From Chitinophaga pinensis (lineage in GTDB: Bacteria > Bacteroidota > Bacteroidia > UKL13-3): a stretch of DNA of 5,062 nucleotides. Positions 1 to 5,062 of this stretch are shown in pieces. The notes beneath the pieces are model-generated. The model ran no database searches. It was given only the letters and a program-made list of their open reading frames with translations, and was not told where the DNA came from. Position numbers and translations under genes: made by a program. The number at the start of each line of letters is the position of its first letter. Position 1 is the stretch's first letter. The DNA lies in NCBI GenBank assembly GCA_943323675.2, contig CALPIR020000177.1, forward strand, positions 1 through 5,062, read 5' to 3'.

Positions 1-260
1 ACCATTGGCAATACAATCATCCATGCTAGGAATTTACGTTCAAATTTCATATGCATAAAAACAGACACGATAAAGAATGCTTTTACTACTCCAAGTATAA
101 TGAATACCCAGTTTCTAAACATAGTTGGATCTAAAGCAAAGTATAAAGCGATATCAACCAATGTGAAAGCTAAAAGAATCCAAAATGTTTTCCAAATTTG
201 GGACTTCATATCTGCTGGAGACTCTGTATGCTCTAGATGTTCTACTGTATGTGCTGACAT
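1..260 (-). CDS. ctaF: Cytochrome c oxidase subunit IV (caa3-type small subunit), C-terminus cut by window edge
   Basis: Small membrane subunit of the heme-copper oxidase, thought to stabilise the subunit I/III core; it carries no cofactor. The ATG is at 260 and 86 codons are visible before the left edge, with no stop, so the 3' end lies outside. I translated this by hand: a polar, His-containing N-terminus (MSAHTVEHLEHTESPAD), a first membrane helix at about residues 23-43, a second at about 51-72, and the start of a third from about 78. The segment from Lys60 (VKAFFIVSVFMHMKFERK) is the hallmark of the prokaryotic COX4 family (PF03626-like), in which a Lys and a Met-His pair flank helix 2. 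Family members have about 100-120 residues, so probably 20-30 are missing. It follows subunit III after a 48-base gap with no promoter or terminator signal and is the last gene seen of the operon. No clear Shine-Dalgarno precedes the ATG; the leader is AT-rich. Confidence 0.9.
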   Translation of the reverse strand, partial: MSAHTVEHLEHTESPADMKSQIWKTFWILLAFTLVDIALYFALDPTMFRNWVFIILGVVKAFFIVSVFMHMKFERKFLAWMIVLPM

Positions 261-308
261 AATACTGTAATTTTAAATTAATCGGTTAAAAAATGAGTTA
301 ATGAGTAA

Positions 309-1028
309 TTAGATAAGATAATAGAAAGTAAAAACGAACACCCAAACCAAATCTACAAAATGCCAGTATAAACCAACTTTTTCAACCATTTCATAATGGC
401 CACGTTTTTCAAAAGTTCCGTTCAATACCTGAATAAATATTATAATATTTAACACTACACCACTAAAAACGTGCATACCGTGGAAACCTGTAACAATAAA
501 AAACAAGTCTGCAAATGCCACTGGTCCGTATTCATTCATTGATAAGCTAGCTCCATGAAATATAGACCCATCAGCCATTACTTTACCAGCTTCAGATCCT
601 GTAATGAATTGTGACCACTCCCATGCTTGACAACCCAAGAATGCTGCACCACCAATAATGGTTAAAAACATATATCTGGCAACTTCTTTTTTAGCCATTC
701 TATGACCGGCTTCTACTGCCAATACCATTGTTACTGATGAGAAAATTAAAATGAACGTCATTAAACTAACGAACATTAAAGGCAGGTGCAAACCATGTAA
801 GAATGGAAAGTGATTAAACACATGATCTGGTGAAGGCCAAGGTGTTTCTAAATTGCCTGAAAAGCTGTATCGGACAAATCCGTATGAAACCAATAAAGAC
901 GAGAATGTGAATGCATCAGATAGCAAGAAGATCCACATCATTAATTTACCATAGCTAATGCTAAATGGAGACTTTCCGCCTCCCCATTGTGATTTAGTGT
1001 CTGTTGTTAAAGTAGCTGAGTTTGCCAT
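309..1028 (-). CDS. ctaE: Cytochrome c oxidase subunit III (canonical-type copy)
   Basis: Integral membrane subunit III of the heme-copper oxidase, 239 aa, ATG at 1028 and TAA at 309-311. It packs against subunit I and helps keep proton uptake and turnover stable; it binds no redox metal. About five membrane helices are visible (roughly 28-50, 82-106, 117-139, 172-200, 216-238). That is the five-helix form seen in bo3-type and many bacterial subunits, without the two extra N-terminal helices of the mitochondrial protein. Diagnostic segments are LGCQAWEW (132-138) with Glu137 in a helix, TGFHGMHVFSG (180-190) with His183 and His186, and the C-terminal GLYWHFVDLVWVFVF (219-233) with Trp222, His223 and Asp226. 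The loop at 141-168 holds a short polar region typical of Bacteroidota copies. It lies 27 bases after the shorter subunit III-like gene and 48 bases before subunit IV, within the same transcript. The protein retains every family motif I can check. Confidence 0.95.
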   Translation of the reverse strand: MANSATLTTDTKSQWGGGKSPFSISYGKLMMWIFLLSDAFTFSSLLVSYGFVRYSFSGNLETPWPSPDHVFNHFPFLHGLHLPLMFVSLMTFILIFSSVTMVLAVEAGHRMAKKEVARYMFLTIIGGAAFLGCQAWEWSQFITGSEAGKVMADGSIFHGASLSMNEYGPVAFADLFFIVTGFHGMHVFSGVVLNIIIFIQVLNGTFEKRGHYEMVEKVGLYWHFVDLVWVFVFTFYYLI

Positions 1029-1055
1029 ATATTAAATGTTCTATTTTCTGTAAAA

Positions 1056-1640
1056 TTATCTGTTCAACAATAAGAAAAAGTAAAGATAAATCCATGCTGC
1101 ACCTAAAAAGTGCCAATAGGTAACGCATAAATTTAAGCTTAATATGTTCTTTTTGTGCACGTTTAAATAAAAAGCTTTTCCAATTATCACCAATAAAAAT
1201 ATTATTCCTCCTAGCATATGAGCTAGATGTACGCCTGAAATAACGTAAAAGAAAGATTCTGAAGGATTACCTACTAAGTGTACGTTATTTGCAACAAGAG
1301 CTTTCCAACCCAACCATTGGCTAATGCAAAATGTAATTCCCAATAATAAAGTTACCAGTAGTGAAATTTTAACTTGACCCAATTCATCACGTTTGGCAGC
1401 ACGGTAAGCCCATTGAATTGAGGCGCTACTTAATAGAACAATTATTGTGCTATATGCGAATAAAGTAGGAATATCAAATAACAACCAGTTCCCTTCTCCT
1501 CTGCGCACAATGTAAGCACTAGTAAAACTGGCAAATAGCATTACGCTCGCTACAATTAATAACCAAACCACAAATTTTGATGGATTAATTATTGGAGGTG
1601 TATCGTTTAAGTTTTGTTGTTTTTTTATTGTTGCCATCAT
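1056..1640 (-). CDS. Second, short subunit III-like protein of the heme-copper oxidase (divergent paralogue)
   Basis: Heme-copper oxidase subunit III family, 194 aa, about 45 residues shorter than its neighbour. It starts at a tandem ATGATG (1640 or 1637) and stops with TAA at 1056-1058. About five helices are visible (22-45, 59-78, 92-112, 128-157, 170-192). Family signatures are FASFTSAYIVRRGEGNW (36-52), ISGVHLAHMLGG (134-145) with His138 and His141, and YWHFLGAAWIYLY (175-187). The last matches the YWHFVDLVW segment of the canonical copy, but the Asp after HF is replaced by Gly180. The N-terminal 20 residues are polar and cytosolic-looking. The gene starts only 5 bases after the ctaB stop, which suggests translational coupling. 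Paired unequal subunit III genes are a recurring arrangement in Bacteroidota oxidase operons. Whether both proteins enter the same complex is inference. It could instead be called CoxP/CoxO-like; I leave the symbol empty because naming is inconsistent. Confidence 0.9.
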   Translation of the reverse strand: MMATIKKQQNLNDTPPIINPSKFVVWLLIVASVMLFASFTSAYIVRRGEGNWLLFDIPTLFAYSTIIVLLSSASIQWAYRAAKRDELGQVKISLLVTLLLGITFCISQWLGWKALVANNVHLVGNPSESFFYVISGVHLAHMLGGIIFLLVIIGKAFYLNVHKKNILSLNLCVTYWHFLGAAWIYLYFFLLLNR

Positions 1641-1645
1641 ATTGG

Positions 1646-2545
1646 TTATATTTTATCAAATAAGTAAGCGAATTGTACCAGAGGCAAGTATAAGAAAGAT
1701 GCAAACATCAAACGTTTAGCATCTTTATTGTCACATGTTTTATATAATCTAAATGAGAAGTAACTAAGCATTAAACCACCAGCAATTGCAACAATACCTG
1801 AAATTAATCCTGTAAATCCTTCAAAGGTTGGCATTAAACCGATAGGCAATAAACAGATTGTAAATGCTAAGGTTATTAATGCCGATTTTTTGTCTTTAGC
1901 ATATGTAGGTAACATTTTAAATCCTGCACGTTTATAATCGTCATCTAATATCCATGCAATACTCCAGAAATGTGGGAATTGCCAAAAGAATTGAACGCCA
2001 AACAATATCAATGCTTCATAGGTTAAAGCTCCACTAAAAGCAGTATATCCTATAAGGACTGGTAAAGCACCCGGAAAGGCTCCGATAAAAACCGAAATAG
2101 GGGAGATGCGTTTCATTGGTGTGTAAATGAAGGCATACATAATCAATGATAGTGCAGCAATTCCACCTGCTAGTGGATTTAAGTAATAACCCATTAGCAA
2201 TACACCCGTAATTCCCATTAATGTGCTTGCAATAACTGCTTCAGTAACGCTCATGCGGTTTGTTGCCACTGGGCGATTTGCTGTGCGCACCATTAGTTTA
2301 TCAAAGTTTTTTTCAATAATTTGATTAATGCCGTTTGATGAACCAGTAACCAAAGTGCCTCCAATTATAAGGATAAACATATCAAACCAAATTATACCTT
2401 GGTTAAAGGCTGCAGTTGCATAAGTAATTACAGCAGATAATACCACCAAAAAAGTTAAACGTGTTTTAACTAGTTGGTTGTAGTCGGTTACTTTTTGAGA
2501 AAAGTTACTAACTGCAATGACTTGATTTTGGCTTATGTTTTCCAA
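1646..2545 (-). CDS. ctaB: Protoheme IX farnesyltransferase (heme O synthase, CtaB/CyoE)
   Basis: UbiA-superfamily membrane prenyltransferase that adds farnesyl diphosphate to the vinyl group of heme B, giving heme O, the substrate of CtaA next door. From the TTG at 2545 it is 299 aa, the usual length, with about nine helices. The first Asp-rich site is NQIIEKNFDKLMVRTANRP (74-92): Asn74, Glu78 and Asp82 take the places of the classic N-x3-D-x3-D, and the RT-x-NRP element follows. YTPMKR (141-146) and PGALPVLIGY (158-167) are the conserved central segments. The second site is WQFPHFW (188-194) followed by DDDYKRAGFKMLP (201-213). Upstream in frame the reading frame stays open to another TTG at 2629, but that start would overlap ctaA by 64 bases and add 28 residues that do not look like the family. 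No in-frame ATG exists before the first helix. With TTG at 2545 the gap to ctaA is 20 bases. The stop is TAA at 1646-1648. Confidence 0.93.
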   Translation of the reverse strand: MENISQNQVIAVSNFSQKVTDYNQLVKTRLTFLVVLSAVITYATAAFNQGIIWFDMFILIIGGTLVTGSSNGINQIIEKNFDKLMVRTANRPVATNRMSVTEAVIASTLMGITGVLLMGYYLNPLAGGIAALSLIMYAFIYTPMKRISPISVFIGAFPGALPVLIGYTAFSGALTYEALILFGVQFFWQFPHFWSIAWILDDDYKRAGFKMLPTYAKDKKSALITLAFTICLLPIGLMPTFEGFTGLISGIVAIAGGLMLSYFSFRLYKTCDNKDAKRLMFASFLYLPLVQFAYLFDKI

Positions 2546-2565
2546 TTTATTATTTGTTATGCTTT
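2543..2565 (-). promoter_or_regulatory. Inferred TTG start codon of ctaB with its AT-rich leader
   Basis: The 20 bases between the ctaA stop (2566) and the TTG at 2543-2545 are A-rich in the coding sense (ending AATAATAAA directly before TTG) and contain no Shine-Dalgarno core. That is common in Bacteroidota, where unstructured A/T-rich leaders serve initiation. The TTG is chosen because it gives the family length and a non-overlapping junction; other candidates are the TTG at 2629 or a rare ATT codon. Confidence 0.6.
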
Positions 2566-3540
2566 TTATGCATGAACTGTTTTTACTCGTGAAAATAAAA
2601 CGATGGCTATAAAGAGTTGCATTCCACAAATTAAACTGCCCACAAATAAGTGCACACTTTGTATTTGGGCCGGGAAACCAATGTTATCTAGTACCTTACC
2701 ACTTAGTATTTGTGCTCCTATAAGTAAAAGCAAAGCAAGTACTGATTTATAAATAATGCTATTCCTTTCGAATGCCAATCTGAATTTATAAACCATAAGT
2801 ATGGTAAGAATAGCACTAACAGCAGAGAATGTCCTATGGAATTTAAAAATGTTACCAAGCAAATCAACCCAATGGGCTCTATTTTGTTCACCGGTAACTA
2901 ATGCCACTGCATCTACATTTTCTCTAACTTGTGTTCCGCTTACGGTTTGAATTGCAGAAACAATGAGAACTGCAATCATTATCAACTTCAATGAACGATC
3001 GTTGTTTATCTGAAACACATCAAATTGTTGTGATTTGGTAATGGTATAAATTAATATTCCCACTATTACCAAAGCTATAACCATGTGAATGGTCACCATC
3101 CAATGTGCCAGATTTGTTGCAACTACTTTTGCTCCAATCCAACCCTGAATTCCGGTAAGTAACAATGCTGTAAAGCTTAGCCAAAATACCGAAGGGTTAG
3201 TTTTAAGATAAGGTATTGCAAAAAATACAGTGAGTGCTATGAATAATCCGGTTATGACACCTATTAATCTGTTTATATATTCAATCCATGTTTTGTAAAC
3301 GTCAAATTCGGCTACGTCATGTGTTGAAGATTTAAACAACTCCCTGTAATTTTCGGGTAACTCGCTTACGTTTGTCGGTGGAACCCATTTTCCGAAACAT
3401 TTCGGCCAATCAGGGCAACCCATACCGCTACCTGTGCTGCGAACTAACCCACCTACAAAAATCAAAAAGAAGACTGAGGCTATAGTAAGGATACCAAACC
3501 GTCTGAATCTTATTTCTGATTTCTGTTGATTATTCATCAT
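2566..3540 (-). CDS. ctaA: Heme A synthase (CtaA/COX15 family)
   Basis: Eight-helix membrane enzyme that oxidises the C8 methyl of heme O to a formyl group, making heme A for the adjacent subunit I. From the ATG at 3540 it is 324 aa. A TTG four codons upstream (3552) is possible but less likely, and ATG at 3537 is equally good. Helices lie at about 16-35, 88-108, 117-137, 148-167, 186-205, 236-253, 263-283 and 292-316, showing the two internally related four-helix halves. After helix 1, GGLVRSTGSGMGCPDWPKC holds Cys42 and Cys48, matching the extracellular Cys pair known in Bacillus-type enzymes (spacing one shorter). Heme-ligand candidates are His152 (TIHM), His235 (FHRTFSA) and His297 (QSVHLFVGS). 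The motif that in well-studied enzymes reads E-x-x-H-R is here E87-YI-N90-R, so the expected first His is Asn. It lies 35 bases after subunit I and 20 before ctaB. The stop is TAA at 2566-2568. Confidence 0.94.
   Translation of the reverse strand: MMNNQQKSEIRFRRFGILTIASVFFLIFVGGLVRSTGSGMGCPDWPKCFGKWVPPTNVSELPENYRELFKSSTHDVAEFDVYKTWIEYINRLIGVITGLFIALTVFFAIPYLKTNPSVFWLSFTALLLTGIQGWIGAKVVATNLAHWMVTIHMVIALVIVGILIYTITKSQQFDVFQINNDRSLKLIMIAVLIVSAIQTVSGTQVRENVDAVALVTGEQNRAHWVDLLGNIFKFHRTFSAVSAILTILMVYKFRLAFERNSIIYKSVLALLLLIGAQILSGKVLDNIGFPAQIQSVHLFVGSLICGMQLFIAIVLFSRVKTVHA
3535..3540 (-). promoter_or_regulatory. Tandem ATGATG start of ctaA
   Basis: Two adjacent in-frame ATG codons at 3540 and 3537 begin ctaA; an in-frame TTG at 3550-3552 would add four residues (MLSK). 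The leader reads GCTAAGTAAA directly before the first ATG and has no strong Shine-Dalgarno. The TTG lies inside the short palindrome at 3546-3558, which makes it a poor choice. The second subunit III gene has the same tandem ATGATG at 1640-1635. Confidence 0.6.
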
Positions 3541-3545
3541 TTTAC

Positions 3546-3558
3546 TTAGCAATGCTAA
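3546..3558. repeat. 13-base perfect inverted repeat in the subunit I-ctaA gap
   Basis: The sequence TTAGCAATGCTAA is a perfect palindrome around one central base, 5 bases upstream of the ctaA ATG. As RNA it would form at best a five-pair stem with a three-base loop. In the sense direction it is followed by AAGTAAA, not a T-run, so it is not a terminator. It could mildly affect ctaA translation, mark an RNA processing site, or be chance. Confidence 0.45.
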
Positions 3559-3575
3559 ATATTACGATTTGGTTT

Positions 3576-5062
3576 TTATGCTTCTTTACTTTCTACCAAT
3601 GGCATGGTAGTGTTTTTCAAATCTAAATAAACCGCTTTAGGTTCATCTAATGGATCTGTTTGATCTGCATCAGGTATATTTTGTGGGATGTAATCCAACT
3701 CTGATCCTGGTTTGCTGTAATCATAAGGCCAACGATAAACATAAGGAATATCACCTGGCCAATTACCATGTATATGTTTAACAGGTGCTGTCCATTCCAA
3801 TGTATTAGAATGCCAAGGATTTTGTGGTGCACGTTTACCTCTAAATATACTTCCGAAGAAATTAATCAAGAATAAAAGCTGTGCTGCTCCACCAATAATT
3901 GCAGCTATTGTTACAAATTGGTTCATGTCAACAAATACATTAAATTGATCATAAGCAGTATTTGCATAATATCTACGAGGCACACCAGCTAATCCCATAA
4001 AGTGCATAGGGAAGAATACGCAATATGCAGAAACCAATGTTAACCAGAAATGCAAGTACCCTAATGTGTTATTCATCATTCGGCCAAACATTCTAGGATA
4101 CCAATGGTAAATGCCACTTAACATACCAAATATTGCAGCACTTCCCATTACCAAATGGAAGTGGGCTACCACAAAGTAGGTATCGTGTAAGTTTATATCT
4201 AATGCTGCATTACCAAGATAAATACCAGTTAAGTCACCAGATATAAAGAAGGACACCAAGCCAATTGCAAACATCATAGCGGGAGTTAACTGTAAGTTAC
4301 CTTTCCATAAAGTAGCCATATAGTTAAATGTTTTTACTGCTGATGGAACTGCAATTATCAATGTTCCCAACATAAATACCGAACCTAAGAACGGATTCAT
4401 ACCTGTAATAAACATATGATGACCCCATACTATAAATGATAAGAATGCGATAGCTAAGATCGAACCAATCATTGCACGGTAACCAAAAATCGGCTTACGT
4501 GAGTTGGTTGCAATTACCTCAGATGTTATACCTAATGCAGGCAACAAAATAATATATACTTCAGGATGGCCAAGGAACCAGAATAAATGTTGATATAGCA
4601 CAGGGCTACCTCCAACGCGTTCTATACCACCTGCTAATTCTGCAACAATTTCGTTCAAATAGAAACTTGTTCCAAAACTACGGTCGAATATTAATAATAA
4701 ACCAGCACCTAATAATACTGGAAAAGATAATAAACCTAATACTGCTGTAATTAAAAATGCCCATATGGTTAATGGCAAGCGAGTCATTTTCATACCTTTT
4801 GTACGCATATTTAATACAGTAGTGATATAATTAATACCACCCAATAAAGCAGATGCGATAAAAAGTATAATAGCCACTAGCCATAAAGTCATACCTGTAC
4901 CAGATCCCGGAATAGCTTTGGGTAAAGCCGATAAAGGAGGATACACAGTCCAACCTGCCGATGCAGGCCCCCCATCAACGAACAGTGAAGATAACAACAC
5001 TATTGAAGACAAGAAGAAGAACCAGTATGATAGCATATTCATGAAAGGCGAAGCCATATCAC
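3576..5062 (-). CDS. ctaD: Cytochrome c oxidase subunit I (A1-type heme-copper oxidase), N-terminus cut by window edge
   Basis: Catalytic subunit that reduces O2 to water at the heme a3/CuB centre and pumps protons across the inner membrane. The reading frame is open through 5062. The ATG at 5057 is internal: the Asp codon before it plus MASPFMN matches the conserved DMAxPxxN segment ahead of helix 3. Helices 1-2, with the first heme a His ligand and the D-channel entry, are therefore outside, perhaps 100 or more residues. Counting from that Met, the 493 residues carry GHPEVY (163-168: CuB His164, proton-gating Glu166, cross-linked Tyr168), WGHHMF (CuB His213/214), the K-channel Lys242 in PSAVKTFNY, and HDTYFVVAHFH (291-301: Mg site His291/Asp292, heme a3 His299, heme a His301). 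About ten helices (3-12) are visible. Glu166 places it in the A1 group. The C-terminal tail (about 405-493) holds the Bacteroidota-type HIHGNWPGDIP stretch and an acidic end. No active-site residue is missing in the visible part. The stop is TAA at 3576-3578. Confidence 0.97.
   Translation of the reverse strand, partial: DMASPFMNMLSYWFFFLSSIVLLSSLFVDGGPASAGWTVYPPLSALPKAIPGSGTGMTLWLVAIILFIASALLGGINYITTVLNMRTKGMKMTRLPLTIWAFLITAVLGLLSFPVLLGAGLLLIFDRSFGTSFYLNEIVAELAGGIERVGGSPVLYQHLFWFLGHPEVYIILLPALGITSEVIATNSRKPIFGYRAMIGSILAIAFLSFIVWGHHMFITGMNPFLGSVFMLGTLIIAVPSAVKTFNYMATLWKGNLQLTPAMMFAIGLVSFFISGDLTGIYLGNAALDINLHDTYFVVAHFHLVMGSAAIFGMLSGIYHWYPRMFGRMMNNTLGYLHFWLTLVSAYCVFFPMHFMGLAGVPRRYYANTAYDQFNVFVDMNQFVTIAAIIGGAAQLLFLINFFGSIFRGKRAPQNPWHSNTLEWTAPVKHIHGNWPGDIPYVYRWPYDYSKPGSELDYIPQNIPDADQTDPLDEPKAVYLDLKNTTMPLVESKEA

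Larger units (their letters stand above)
1..5062 (-). other. Cytochrome c oxidase / heme A biosynthesis operon segment
   Basis: Six consecutive same-strand genes with gaps of 35, 20, 5, 27 and 48 bases and no intervening promoter of the Bacteroidota TTTG / TAnnTTTG type or terminator hairpin. Functions are interlocked (enzyme subunits plus the two heme A pathway enzymes), so one polycistronic message is likely. Both ends run off the window. Subunit II is expected upstream (right), and copper-insertion or SCO-type genes are plausible downstream (left), but neither is visible here. Confidence 0.8.

Noticed and set aside
293..308. Tandem 8-base near-repeat (atgagtta / atgagtaa) right after the subunit III stop
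   Set aside because: Two units, low complexity and AT-rich; no reason to think it is more than slippage or chance.
261..308. Possible promoter or terminator in the 48-base gap between subunit III and subunit IV
   Set aside because: The sense strand has no TTTG / TAnnTTTG pair and no stem-loop followed by a T-run; the gap is ordinary intra-operon spacing.
2546..2629. Overlap of ctaB with ctaA as a programmed or coding overlap
   Set aside because: It depends on taking a far-upstream TTG; the added peptide shows no family resemblance and an in-frame TTG just after the ctaA stop explains the gene better.
3647..3832. A 61-codon open frame on the minus strand inside subunit I
   Set aside because: It is out of frame with a strongly conserved family segment (the tail of subunit I), has no leader of its own, and is a shadow frame.
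641..3900. Matching ccaccaataat-type words near 645 and 3888
   Set aside because: Both encode IIGGAA stretches in membrane helices of unrelated proteins; this is convergent hydrophobic coding, not a repeat element.
1..5062. An undescribed system, mobile element, CRISPR array or RNA gene
   Set aside because: Nearly the whole window is accounted for by six recognisable oxidase and heme A genes with gaps of 48 bases or less; nothing is left to hold another system.

Overview
The window is one compact, all-minus-strand piece of an aerobic respiration operon from an AT-rich bacterium, most likely a member of the Bacteroidota. The evidence for that phylum is the gene content and order (oxidase subunit I, heme A synthase, heme O synthase, two subunit III-like genes, small subunit IV), the subunit I C-terminal tail with its HIHGNWPGDIP-type motif, the CtaB allylic motif written as NQIIEKxxD, and AT-rich leaders with no good Shine-Dalgarno sequence. 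The phylum is inferred from remembered families. I cannot name a genus.

Reading in the direction of transcription (right to left): 5062-3576 is subunit I of an A1-type heme-copper cytochrome c oxidase, cut at its N-terminus by the window edge; 3540-2566 is heme A synthase (CtaA/COX15); 2545-1646 is protoheme IX farnesyltransferase (CtaB/CyoE), which I start at a TTG codon; 1640-1056 is a short divergent subunit III-like protein; 1028-309 is a second, more canonical subunit III; 260-1 is the small subunit IV of caa3-type oxidases, cut at its C-terminus by the left edge. The gaps between genes are 35, 20, 5, 27 and 48 bases. None holds a recognisable promoter or a terminator-like hairpin with a T-run, so I read the set as one transcript that begins and ends outside the window. 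No stretch over 300 bases lacks a gene.

The genes form one assembly line. CtaB farnesylates heme B to heme O, CtaA oxidises heme O to heme A, and heme A fills both heme sites of subunit I (low-spin heme a and the heme a3/CuB centre). The two subunit III-like proteins and subunit IV complete the membrane core. Subunit II (CuA, usually with fused cytochrome c) is absent. In Bacteroidota it normally lies just upstream of subunit I, often behind an alternative complex III cluster, so it is expected beyond the right edge.

I found no mobile element, CRISPR array, RNA gene or undescribed system. The points worth a second look are the Asn in the ExxHR-type motif of heme A synthase, the two non-identical subunit III genes, and start-site choices (TTG for ctaB, and a false internal ATG at the right edge of subunit I).
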